A DNA stretch of 64,000 nucleotides from Helochares maculicollis (Eukaryota; Arthropoda; Insecta; Coleoptera; Hydrophilidae), in the NCBI GenBank assembly GCA_033557835.1, contig JAWQRO010000007.1, forward strand, positions 30,724 through 94,723. The letters run 5' to 3'. The notes below the pieces were generated by a model. It made no database searches, was not told where the DNA came from, and saw only the letters and a program-made list of their open reading frames with translations. A program made the position numbers and the translations under genes. Numbering within the stretch: position 1 is the stretch's first letter; each line of letters opens with the position of its first letter. Below are positions 12,660 to 23,960 of this stretch, one piece after another.

Positions 12660-13375
12660 TTGCCTATTTCCAAATTATAATAGAAATAAGTTATGAACCA
12701 AATAAGCTTCGCCTACTTAGGATTCGCTCGCTTCGCTCGCTCATCCCTCGTGAAGTGGTAGTTGATTAAAAAGTAGGCACGTTAAAAAGTGTAAAAATAG
12801 TATATAGATGGATACATTTCAGCATTTTTACTTTTAAGTAATATTTGCTTTCTGCATTTTCAATTATCCAAACGGTTTTACAAGGGTTCAATATTAGAAA
12901 ATTCCAAACTCTTCGTGCAGTAGGAAAGTGATACATCATATATCACAGTTTTGAATTTTGAATTTAAAGTTAACTAGTCGTTGCAATACAACAATCGCGG
13001 GAATATTTTCTTAAATATTATGAGACAATTATAGATACATAGTTTCAACATGATCGAAGCACTAAAAGTGCTAAATTTCATATTAAGTAGGCGTTGATAT
13101 TTACACTTATGAAAAAAGTTTTACAAGCGTTCAGTATTAAGCTTGCAAAATGTTCATGCAATAGGAAAGTAGTGGTACATCATGAACCAAATAAGCTTTG
13201 CTTACTCGGGACTCGCTCGTTTCGCTAAAAAAAAAAACGCTAAAAAATGTAGAGAAACATACGAATCAATAAATTATAAAACGTTATTAGTGAGTAATTA
13301 TAACGCCCGCTGGACTTTCATTGTATAAGTTTATATCTAAGAGGATGTTGAGTAGCAGCACTTCAGATTTTTTTT
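12660..13375 (+). repeat. complex repeat with internal ~245-bp periodicity
   Basis: The block gaaccaaataagctt, c/t-gcctac, ggattcgctcgcttcgct starts at 12694 and again at 13184 (490 bp apart). A second block, ttttacaag-g/c-gttcaata plus ggaaagt and tacatcat, starts near 12876 and 13119 (about 243 bp). This fits three degenerate units of about 245 bp. The end, ggatgttgagtagcagcact then cttcagatttttt (near 13345-13375), matches 46928-46960, and aacatgatcgaagcac (13046) matches 46618. It therefore belongs to the same family as the repeat at 46.3-47.0 kb. Confidence 0.6.
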
Positions 13376-14436
13376 GCATTCCTCAAAGAGACGCGGTCGT
13401 AAAAATATCTTTATCAAGGGACGAATCAAAGAAATGAGAAGTTATAATGATTGCACTTTTAAGCACATTTGCGCAAATTAGTATGCATGTAGGGAATAAA
13501 ACGGTTGACCAATAGGGGCGAAAAGGGCCAAAAAATGAGCTGCAATAAATATTCAGTCTCTGCTTTAATGCGTCAGCGGTACAGTTTCCTTGCCGGGTTT
13601 TATTCCCCTTGAGATGCGAATTTAATATCTCCGACACAGCACCAGGCATAACTAATATATTCAGACGCATAAAGCCCACAAACACAAATGGTGAACATAT
13701 GACCGGATGTTCCGTGCCAACCATTTTGATTTGACAGATATCATATTGGGGTCTGGCTGCATTGATTGAATCTTGTAAATGATCTCAGGCTATAATAAAA
13801 TCAAATGGTTTTTAAATAAAATATGAACTCGTATTTCAGGAATGATTTAATGCTGACTATGTTTAAAATAATATTCAATATAATTTATTGGTGTTTAGAT
13901 TTGTTGATTTAAGAAATGCGTAACTTTACATTACGCCAACAAGCTGGTGGCGCTGTACCGGGTGTTGCGAGATTGCGAATTAAATTACATCAAACAATCC
14001 TCTTGTATAAAGTTGGCTTGATGGGCGAGGAAAACGCGTAACTCTGTTTGCAAACAGTTTAACTTGTAACTTGAACTTGCTATTAACACGAGTTAATAGA
14101 AACAGCCCTTGCGGGATTGAAAATAGATCTAAAAAGAGCCGTCATTGTAGTACGCGACATGTCGTTGAGACCAGATTTTACATCTGTTTATGGATTGTAT
14201 AACAAATCCATCTTTGTGTAATGAAATCTTTTGTTTTCCCAACTAGCCGGAGATATATTTTAAGTATTATAGGCGGTTAGGTTTGTTTATACGTGCGGCT
14301 AGATCAAAGATCTTCCGTCATTAATCCAGTATCAAAGGAAATATCATTATTGAATTAAGACTTTACTACAGGATACAGTTGGGTCGTGTCTTCAGTCGTG
14401 CTTTGATTTTGTTTAATAATATTATTTCATACTTTG
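13376..14436. other. intron sequence with a longer minus-strand frame (13383-13724)
   Basis: The minus strand is open for 113 codons between 13724 and 13383, in DNA with more G+C than its flanks. The predicted peptide is Ile/Leu/Phe/Cys-rich with hydrophobic stretches and matches no family I know. It may be chance or part of an unrecognised element. Nothing else seen to 14436. Confidence 0.3.
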
Positions 14437-14469
14437 CCGCTTTCTTGCGTTGTTGACGCAAGAAAGCGG
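14437..14469. other. perfect 14-bp hairpin
   Basis: The arms ccgctttcttgcgt (14437-14450) and acgcaagaaagcgg (14456-14469) are exact reverse complements separated by a 5-nt loop (tgttg). A GC-rich perfect stem is conspicuous in this AT-rich intron. It lies 166 nt upstream of the double splice site at 14635. Function unknown; it could present RNA structure near the splice site. Confidence 0.9.
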
Positions 14470-14635
14470 TCAACAAGTAATTTTCAGACGAAATGTTTAA
14501 TGTAATTGTTTCTGTGCACTCTGCTTCTTACTTTGCTTTTATGCTAACATAATGATGCGATTTTGAATAACAATATATATATATATATCTGGAATCAATA
14601 GATTTATAATGATATTAATTGTTTTATATTTGCAG

Positions 14636-14680
14636 GTAAGAAAGCGAAACGGCTTTGAATCTATAAGAGGCTATAAAGCG
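14636..14680 (+). CDS. retn: candidate recursive-splice exon / 45-nt micro-exon of dead ringer
   Basis: A pyrimidine-rich stretch and tttgcag end at 14635, and the next bases are gtaaga, so the acceptor abuts a new donor. A second consensus donor, gtaagt, follows at 14681. The 45 nt between are open in phase 0 and would read VRKRNGFESIRGYKA. Exon B ends in phase 0 and exon D starts in phase 0, so inclusion inserts 15 residues between FKQ and LYE of the extended ARID without a frameshift. If the acceptor is instead used as a ratchet point, exon B plus gtaaga recreates a strong donor (CAG|gtaaga) and the 45 nt are removed in the second step. Splice-site structure is seen directly; which outcome occurs is inference. 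No homologue of the peptide is known to me. Confidence 0.6.
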
Positions 14681-16779
14681 GTAAGTTTTTTACTGTTTAA
14701 GTACCATCAATTTAGGGGAAGGGTAATTATTTCTGTATAATTTAATAGCAATTAATATTTCTGTGACGGATTGCACTAGCTCTTGTTTTCATATATTTAC
14801 CGAAGCAATCTTATAAAATTCAATTACCTCGACTAAATGTAAATATGATGTCCACTAGAATATATGTAGTCGAGCCGGCAGCTAACTTGGATAATATTGA
14901 TCTTATATTAGGCATTTGTAGCTAATATCGTTGCAAAAACAGTTTCAAAATATAAATGCGGTACTTTACAATATTGATGCACAAATACACAATAACCTTA
15001 CCAAAATCTACTTTATTACAGCGTGATTAAAGAAATCCATCATCTAATATAGTGATACTTTTACGATCTAATTTCGTGCGTCAGGTCATCGCAGATAAAT
15101 TTAATGCAATCTAGTCTATTTCCATCCCTTGTAACACATGTATTAATCTCACATGGGGGATGTGAAATGACTCAATCTAGGAGATAATGAAGTGGTTCGG
15201 GTGATTTGGCCTAAAAGCGGTGGAAATAACGACTCTTTAAGGGCTCCCAATACTTCTTATCGCCGATAGATTTGCTCTGCTTTTACTAGTTTCAATCATT
15301 TATCCTCAAATTGATTTGTTCCTTTGAATCGATTTGTCCGAGTTGACGGGGTTATTTGCGGAATAATGTGCTCACATACTTTGGCGGGATTTTACAATCC
15401 GGAAACCTGGACTCTTCTCACGATCGTAAAGTGGGAATTTTAGAAAATGGGTTTTCCTCCCCACCTAAATGTTGGTGCAATAAATGTTTTATTTGTTCGC
15501 TTGCTCAAATGGAATGAATGAATTGCCCCTTATAATTAAGAAAACGCTGGCCGATCTGCTTTTATGGTTTTTAATAGCGAAACAGTATTTAGTTTTATTA
15601 CTCAAAATACCCAAACTGAAACTGTTTGTTTGCTAATTTCGAGCATGCTTTTCAAGGATTATTTGTACTGAGGTGACTTTTAAATTTTCAAATTATTAAT
15701 GTTGTGAAAGTTTCGCGATTTCATAGCCTCAACTTTTGTCTTGATATGCAAGTTTTATTTATAGTAAATGCAAATAAGAAAACATAAACTGTTTGCTAAA
15801 TAAATTTCATCACGTACGAAGACCATTTATATGAATTAGCATCAACACAATATAAACAATAATTTTTACATTTGGGCCTGTAAATTTATCTCGACGGTCT
15901 CAACCACGTCCACATGTCATAACTAACCTACCACAAGCTCTATGTAGATGTGAAAACGTATACTTTACTTGTCGCGTGCTTTAAATACAGCAATAAATAA
16001 GTCTGTAATATTACACCCATATATGAGACATGATACACATTTGCCACGTTATTACAGCTTGTATTATGTCAACGTGGATGTTAAATATTTTAATTTAAGC
16101 TCTGCTGACGGACGCGGGCTGAGCGCTTGGAACAACTTTTGGCGTTTACCGTCTTATGCAAATCGGCCTCGAAATTTATTGTTCATTTACTACATTTTCC
16201 AGATAGTTACTACGAAATTAAGTTGTTTAAGCTCAGCTTAAGTAGCACTTCGAACGATGAAATTATGTTAAACAACGATTTGTTCACGAAATCCCCAGTA
16301 CTATTAAATTGCTGCAAAGTCTTAATTATCAAATCCCGAGTAAATTGACTATGGCGTGAATTTTTAGAGTTTCATGTTTAGTTCTTCTGATATGTTATCC
16401 ACAGATGTTTTGTAGAGTATACTTTGCTTTCTTTTACATTTGAAAGGATTTTGTTTGAGTTTATGAGTTATAATTATTAGACTTCACGGTTTCTTCTTAC
16501 AAAGCAAATGAAATCTGAAGGTTGCGAAAATATTGAGCTTTTGATTCACAATTTTACGACGTTATCTTGATAATGCTGACGTTGTTGGTTTGAAGTAGGA
16601 TAAGTAGAAGTTGTTTGTTTAATTTTGCTATCAATTTAAATGGATTGTAATTGGAAAAGAATAGTCATCCTGCCGTGTAAAGGGGCGAAATAACAGCAAG
16701 ACATCATCAAAATGTCGCTGAAAAATATTTATTGGTTAAATACTGCACGGGCTGGAAAGTATTTGGCCAAACAATGAAC
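14681..16779. other. intron sequence downstream of the double splice site
   Basis: Begins with the gtaagt donor at 14681. A GC-richer patch at 15120-15480 has no coding signal. Open frames at 15969-16348 are short and unrecognised. Confidence 0.5.
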
Positions 16780-17335
16780 TAGCGACCTTTGAATGGAAAT
16801 ATGGCTTTATTCTTTGACATAATTCATTTGTAACGGACCTCCAATATTGCAATGCCGGTTCCATAGTATGAAGCTTCGAGGCATTCAAAATAGGTATTTA
16901 ATTCAATCTTGACCCCCTCATTTGAGTGAAATATTTTTCCAATGAACCACTTTTAGCGTCTAGGAAAAAGTAAATAGTCGTGGGGGGGCATATCTGGAGA
17001 ATACGGTGGGTGGAACAGTTCCTTCAATTCATTGGTCCTATCAGAAGCTCAATGAGCTGGAGCGTTGTCTTGGTGAAAGTTTTTCTTCATCAAATGATGG
17101 CTTTGATCTCGACGTCCAATCGATCCAATAACGCACGTTAATATTGTTTATTATTTGTTTCACCCTGCTTGAGGTAGTCGATGAAAATAACTATACGTAA
17201 ATCCCAAAATATACTGGCTAAAACTTTGCCGACTGATTGTTTTCAAGCGCTTTGGAGGTAGGGTCAGCTTAAGACCAATAACTGGAGAGCGATTGGATGA
17301 AATGTCATGAAATTTTGACAGTATTATTGTTAAGG
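16780..17335 (-). mobile_element. mariner transposase relic (antisense)
   Basis: Read on the minus strand, the segment gives in order GKVLASIFWDLRIVIFIDYL-like text (near 17230-17170), QDNAPAH (near 17075), a PPTVFSRYAPHDYLLF-like catalytic block (near 17010-16960), and a degenerate C terminus with YFTQMRG and a Tyr-Gly/Leu-Glu pattern towards 16800. These are the order and spacing of the C-terminal half of a mariner transposase. Frames change several times and the N-terminal half and terminal repeats were not found. It is a different lineage from the Mos1-like copy, because the residues between motifs differ strongly. Confidence 0.75.
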
Positions 17336-20300
17336 TCTAAGCTCTAAGCCAAGGATAGAGGCCAAAGACTTTTTACCTCTTGTAGTAATTAAAATGTTTA
17401 TTTTATTAATGATAGGACTCTCTTTTCGTTTTGACGTCTTTTCCAAACGGCAGAAGCACACGGTTGCCGATTGTAACGAACTCAATAAAAACCATGTTTA
17501 CATCAGGTGATCACGAGAAGAGCGAGTTATGTAGAGGAGCATGTGTTGAGCCATTCATCTTGCGTTATCATTTATCGAAGTCGATATTAGATTATATCGT
17601 CCTACACCTCACACACTACGCTAAACGGCCACTCAACCCGCGTTCAAATATGATAATACGAATAGCAAATGAGCTGTCTATTTGATGAATTACAAGGGCG
17701 AACTCCTCCGCGCCTGCTTGGTAAATACTTTATAATTACATACCGGTCTCTTTTGATTCGACTCTCTAATGAACGTTTTAATAGGTGTTTAAATAACTTA
17801 CCCCCTCTTGATTATGCTAAACAAACGCACCTATTGTTCTAGCCACTCAAAAATGTAAATAGTCTCAGTTTCATGTAATCTCGGACGTGCCATAGTATTT
17901 ACACCTTCTCTATTAAAACGATTGATGTACCTTCTAATGAAGGGGGTGTTGTAATTGCACACTTTTGCACCATATACTCTGCTAGAAAAAAAAAGTTGAG
18001 ATATTTTAAATGCTAGTTGCTTGCTATCTGCGCATTTAATGTTCCCTACATAGTGTTAATGACTCTTCTCTGCACTTGTAATTATTTCTTGTGGGATTAC
18101 GTGTGCGCCGATATAATTAATTGCTCATATAGTGAAAATTTGCTATCAAGAACACTACTCATTTGAGAAGAGAATTGCATTTCAGTCGCTGTTTAGAAGC
18201 TGTCGGTCTTGACTGTTTAGCCACCATTAGATTGGATTCTTACTGTAACAGTTTATAGCCGAAAAAGAAGTCACTTTAAAGAACAACATTTGTATTTCTA
18301 ATAGTCTGGCACTAATTGCAGCAGCGTTTATTTCTACAATAGAAACTGGAATTCTATTGCCAAATCAGGTAGCTTGCAAAACAAACATAGCTTTTGTCTG
18401 GTTTGTAAAAAGTTCGTTAATAGATGAAACTATATCTCCTAAATGGTCACCATAAATAATAGGATATAAATCCATTTTTACCCTGTAGGTCATTTAAGTA
18501 GTAGATCCCGTGGTTACAGTGAATTACGTTTAAGCTTGAATCAATTTTAACGTCCATACAAATCATTGAAAGCACATTTGAAACCCAACTAAAATAATAT
18601 TTGTATTGTTTAAATGGTCTATGGGTATGCGTATCTAAAGACCACCCCCAGTTTGCAACTAATAAATTGAAAGAGAGTCGTGCTGTGAGCGTTTGAATCA
18701 TCGGTCACACGATTCCCTAAACTCTTACCATTCAAATATATGAGTAAGAAACCAATGCAGATAATTAATCAAAATGTGTTTTTCTAATAAACTCCAAAAA
18801 TAGTCCGCTATTTAATTAGGAGTTCGTGAGGATTCCTTACAAAACGCATATGTTCATAATACTGCACAAAATATTTACTACTTGTCTTTTCACTGGTTTT
18901 AAATACAAACACGTTCGAATAAGCTATCGTCGGATATTGAGGTATATCGTGGCTAAATTTAACCTCTAACCCCTGTCAATGCGTATGGGATTATGAGATC
19001 TAGACAGCTGTTCTACACATTTGCCAGCCGACTTGATTAAGAGCAGCGGTTTGAATTAGTAGGCTTGATTATTTTGTTAATGTTTTAATTTGCATTAGTA
19101 ATTTAAGGAGGTTTACGGCGCGCTGATTGCTTACGTTGAGTTGGGAGACGATGTTGTTTCCTGTACGAGTGGACTTTATCACTATTGTTAATGGATAGCG
19201 TTTAAAATATTATCGAATGAAATATGTCATCTGCTATTAATTGACCGCTTTTATAATAATCGCGCTCCATTAGATAGGAATGCGCGACGAAAAACAATGG
19301 TTGACAGTTGCTGTTAAATTTTGCAATTCAATGTGATGTGCTTTCAGGAGCATTCTATGATCATGGTAGCGAAATAATACAAACATTTTTAATTTAAACG
19401 CGACATTTCATCAACATGTTTTCTCATAATTTCCAACTAGTAATTTTTTAAAACAATCACCAGCTGAATGCATTTTTTCAAAATTCAAAATTTATTGCTA
19501 AAACTTCCATTATAAGATATTTCCATCAATTTTCATTACTATTCGCAAACTTCTGTACAACATGGTGATCTGTATCTTCATTATATCACTTAGCAAATGC
19601 ACTATTTTGCCATCAAAGTGAAATTGTCTACCTTTTGCTTTTGCTGCAAAATAAAACTCCTAATTCATTCGAGATTAGCAAATTGGCGGAAAAATGTAAA
19701 CGGTTACTTTTGATTAATACCATAAAAACAATTTATCAAATGACTTTTTTAATTAATGCGGTTTCAACTGCAATACAACCGACGAGCCGTCCGCCTACAC
19801 CTACCGTGTGCGATCATAATCACACTATTAACGTATTTGTTCCTTTAGCAGCGTAATAAATTATTTAATTTAAAAGACATATCCTGACGCTAATAATCTG
19901 AAAGTTTTGATTAATTATGATTACATCATACTGATTTCGTAACTATTAAGATATTTGCAATTGTCACTTCATTTCCAATGACTAACTATTTTGTGTGGTA
20001 GTCAATCTTTTGCCGCTTCCGCTGAATTCTATTTGCAAAATAAGGAAGTTAATAAAATTTATATCAAAGGCTCGAATTACCTAATGGCATCATGATTCAA
20101 ACGGGTACAAATTTAGAAAGACATTTACGTCTGCTATTTCTTTGATCCGAGATAATAACAGTTTGCCCACTCTATTAAATTACTGCAGCCAAATAAATCA
20201 GAGTAAATATGTCCTTTCTCTCACTCTTCATAAAAACAATTCCAAAAAATTAAAATAGCTGCTTTTTGGTACCAAAGCTTTCAACAATAGATACATACAG

Positions 20301-20750
20301 ATGAACTCTGGACACCAAAGAGCTCAAAGTTAAATAGCAAATTAAATTCTCATTAATCATCATATTAAATTTACATGATTCATATCAAAGATATATTGAA
20401 AGTTCAGTATTAGCATACGACTTAATTCAATAGAAACTTATCCAAATCGGCTCTCCTAAATTAGCAGAATCAATTAAGTAAACATAAATAGGTAATTATA
20501 AATTTGGAAACTTAATTCAAATTTAATTTGAAACTAATGGAGTTTGGGAACAAAGAACAAACATACTTAATTTCAAAAAAGATCTCTAATACACAATATA
20601 ATTTAGTTTCTCTAGAAATGGTCTCTTCTATCCTTGGGGGTTTGTCACAACCATAAATCGTCGCTCTTAGCAACCGAGGACGGTTTGCTTTATTCAAATA
20701 ATGTACCTGTATTTCTTAGTATTGAATTATTGGAAGGGCTTGTAATACGA
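17336..20750. other. intron sequence, possible decayed element at 17.4-18.7 kb
   Basis: Between about 17700 and 18710 the minus strand carries scattered open pieces (for example an 84-codon frame ending at 18447, then pieces reading RIPVSIVEINAAAISARLLE) separated by stops, which looks like an old coding sequence, probably a mobile element, that I cannot classify. From 18.7 to 20.75 kb nothing was recognised. Confidence 0.3.
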
Positions 20751-20924
20751 TTGCGCGTGATCTCTCTCTGAAAATATCCGCTTTTTCACACTAGCTCAGA
20801 TGATGTGAAGAGTGCTATTCAGTGAACTATCATTTTGAGTTTTCAGAACAGTGCATGCGTAGAATCAATTGAACATCAACTTGAATCTTTTTCGGCAACT
20901 ATTTGGTCGGTGCAGTGAATTGCC

Positions 20925-20972
20925 ATGAGTTCGCATCCATTTAAGCGATTTAAATTTAAAGGGGCCAAAGAG
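20925..20972 (+). CDS. candidate alternative first coding exon (16 codons)
   Basis: An ATG in a fair context (attgccATGagt) opens a 16-codon frame reading MSSHPFKRFKFKGAKE, which runs directly into a strong donor GAG|gtgagt at 20973 in phase 0. Phase 0 matches the start of exon D (38974), so splicing would give an in-frame alternative N terminus ahead of the ARID. Upstream lies attcagtg (20817-20824), which resembles an arthropod initiator. I do not recognise the peptide and the frame is short, so chance is a real possibility. It could also begin an unrelated nested gene. Confidence 0.25.
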
Positions 20973-23389
20973 GTGAGTCGTTTTGTTTTAAGCCCCCCCA
21001 CCTATTCTAAATCCGTTTGCTCTGCCATTGAGTTATTGCAAAATGACGAATGTGTCTGTATGAAGAGTCATTTTGATTTACTCTTCACAAAGCTTATCAC
21101 TGTAAGAATCTATTCAAGTTGTCAAAATTTCATGCAAGCGGATCAATGTTTTCATGATTCTTAGAAACAAGAAATTTTCTAAAAAACAGGTAGAACACCT
21201 GTTCCACGAGGAACGTTATTTTAACAGCTAAATGGCTTTTATCTACTGTATTGACACACGCTGTGCTTCTACTTCTACTTTAGCTTTACAACCTTTCATA
21301 ACGTTCGAATTGTGTCTGTCTCGACAAAATCATTACGTTCATTCTTTCCATTATAGAACGAATAATTGCAGACTGGTTTCCTTGCGCAGGCTCAAGCCAC
21401 TTTAGAACTGCTAAATACCTCATTCTGTTAGAAATGAGGGATATCGGATCAAATTAGGTATTACGTTAATTTTGACAGATTTGTACTTTTGTTCTAGAAC
21501 AGACAAAAGTTTTTATGCCAAAACCCATGTCGCAAATACAACGCACTTAATGTCCAATGTTTCAATGCGTAACATACCAAACCAGTAGAACCGGTTGTTG
21601 ATGATATGTTGAATTCCAGGCCACTGCTTCAATGCAAAGCATAGGTATACAAAAATGACAATGGAGTGATTTCGTTCGTTCGATAAATTATATTAGCCCA
21701 TCATTTGTCTGTAACAATTTTTGGTTAGAAATTTGTATTGTTCTAAATTCCTAAATATAACAACATGAATTCCTTTATGAATACCTACTTTACTCTTTAT
21801 GTGAAAACCTCTAAAAGAAGTATCCCAAAGCGATATTAATTTCTTTGAATACCGGTTTAGAATTTTCTAAAAGATTCTATTTTAAGCCCCTGCTTATTAT
21901 CATGTGCGATAACAAAGAATCTTGGGTAGATTTTCCAAGTGCAGTTCTAGGAAATCATTTGGATACGCTTGCTAAATGTAGTAGATTCAGGCAGGTCAAA
22001 TGTAGATCAAAAACTATACAAAAGAACACATCCTAAGGGTGGTTTAAAGTAGGCAATATCATTATATGATCACAGACGGCGTATTTATCGAGACTCCCAA
22101 TATTAGTATGCCACTTATATTTCCGTATGCAAGATGCAAATTTTTGTTGGGCTCGTCAACCTTGGCGACCTAAAGTTGGTGCGCACATGGACTGGCAGGT
22201 ACCTTAAACTGGCGCGGCATCGAGTCTAGGTACCTGGAGGGCGCAACACTGCCTTGAAGTGGCTAATGCAAATTTCTTTTCTTGATCTCTTATTGGAGGT
22301 TCGTCTCTTGTAGATAAATTTGATTTACTTATTAATTGATTTACTTTTGGTATCGCTGCACGGATTCCTTGCCGAATCCTGTCAGCATAAAAACACTTTG
22401 AATAACTAAGCTTTGCTACACTTCCTATTTCTAAGAACATAGCATTTGCTGATTCTCAATTGTCTTTAATAAACTAGTTAGCTATGGTGCCACCAATGCA
22501 GTTATTTTTCTGGCAAATCAAACGTGATTAGTGGGGATATTTCGACGCCGACTAGAATCTTATAATCTCGGAAGAATAATAAAGGCGGGATGGTCAAACT
22601 ACCTGTTCGAATCGCTAAAGCAAATATTCAACTGTGCAGGATTATTTCGATTCCGCAACGTTTAAATCAATATTCGATTGGGAGCAAGGTATGAAAGGTT
22701 TTACCTGCTATTATAAATGTTGCCTTTTGTTAGAAAAATTTGCGTGCAAACTGGTTTAATACGAATGTAATCTATAAATTCCTAATCGGTTTGTTGCTAG
22801 ATTTCTTTACCTGTTTCGGGTCATCCATATCAAAATGAAAACTCAGTTCCATTCTGTTAGCATCTACTTCACATTCTTACAATATATTAAGCTGTTTGCA
22901 AATGTTCACTTTATTACTATTTGATCGATAATTAATTGTGCCCGGAAATAATTTGCAACCGTTGCTTAGTTAAAACATCTTAATAAAATTCATCCTAACT
23001 CAATTACAACTTATCATAATTACTAGACATTATCATATTTTTAAGATGCATGCAATCCTCTTTGCGGAATATATGCGGGGTCAAATAAGCAGATATTATT
23101 TTGTCTTTATAACATAGTACATCCATAGTTCTCGAGTTTTTAGTTTGACGAAGTTATTTTTACGTTGTGAGTATAAGAATTGCATGCATTGCTTTCCAGT
23201 TGAGGGCCATTGTTGAAGTCAGCAGTTGTGTTTTCATATATTCAAGACAAGTCACATTTCAAATATGTGCATCTTGTATGAAAGCGTTTAGCTAACATTT
23301 CGATTCGCTTCTTGTAGAACAATTTATCTTTAATTTTAAAATGGGGTTCTGTTTCTGTTCAATTTTTTTTGGGATCTTTTTCTTCAAGC
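20973..23389. other. intron sequence without recognised genes
   Basis: Starts at the gtgagt donor of the candidate first exon. A GC-richer patch at 22140-22260 (ctggcgcggcatcgagtcta and neighbours) is probably a remnant of something, but no family was recognised. Confidence 0.45.
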
Positions 23390-23960
23390 GCTCTAGTTGA
23401 GCCAGGAAGCGTGAGGCCAAGATAGTCGACGAATAAAAGTCCAAGTGCATCCCAAAATACAGACGCCATAACCTGGCCAGCTGATTATTGAGTTTTTGGC
23501 CGCTTTGAGCGAGATTGGCTAGTTTCTGTCTACATATCTGACTTCCAATTTGACTGCTGATGTGCAGTGGTGGAGCCCAGTTTACTCCATTGTTACATAA
23601 CTGTACAAAATGTTTTTTCTATCTTGCGGAAACAGCTCGAGGCAGTTCTCAGAATCATCGACTACAGTTTTCCCATGAACTAATGTTCATATCAAATATA
23701 GCCTAATTGTTGTTTTGATATCGTGATATCCAAATGGATTTTGTTAACTATTTTGATGCTTTTCAGAATCACCACCTCTTTTAAGCGACCAAAGCGTTCA
23801 GTATCATGGGTGTTGGTACGGCCGCGTTTTAACTTAGCAAACCATTTGTCATAGTTTGAATAACACTTATCAGTTTGAGTTTTGGCTTAGATGGTGATTT
23901 TTCCCGTCAAGCCAAGTCACATTAAATCCATTGTTTTCAACATAAAAAAAGTACCGTCAA
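23390..23960 (-). mobile_element. mariner transposase relic (antisense, N-terminal and central part)
   Basis: Minus-strand reading shows KWFAKLKRGRTNTHDTERFG followed by RLKEVV (about 23860-23780), the classic end of the mariner DNA-binding domain. After a degraded middle comes NNQLARLWRLYFGMHLDFYS (about 23495-23430), equivalent to the mariner block just after the first catalytic Asp. The C-terminal catalytic block is missing, so the copy is truncated at its low-coordinate end. Stops and frameshifts throughout. No terminal repeats identified. Confidence 0.72.

Noticed and set aside
22600..22625. gttcgaatcgc string as a possible tRNA T-arm
   Set aside because: No matching acceptor stem, D-arm or anticodon arm around it.
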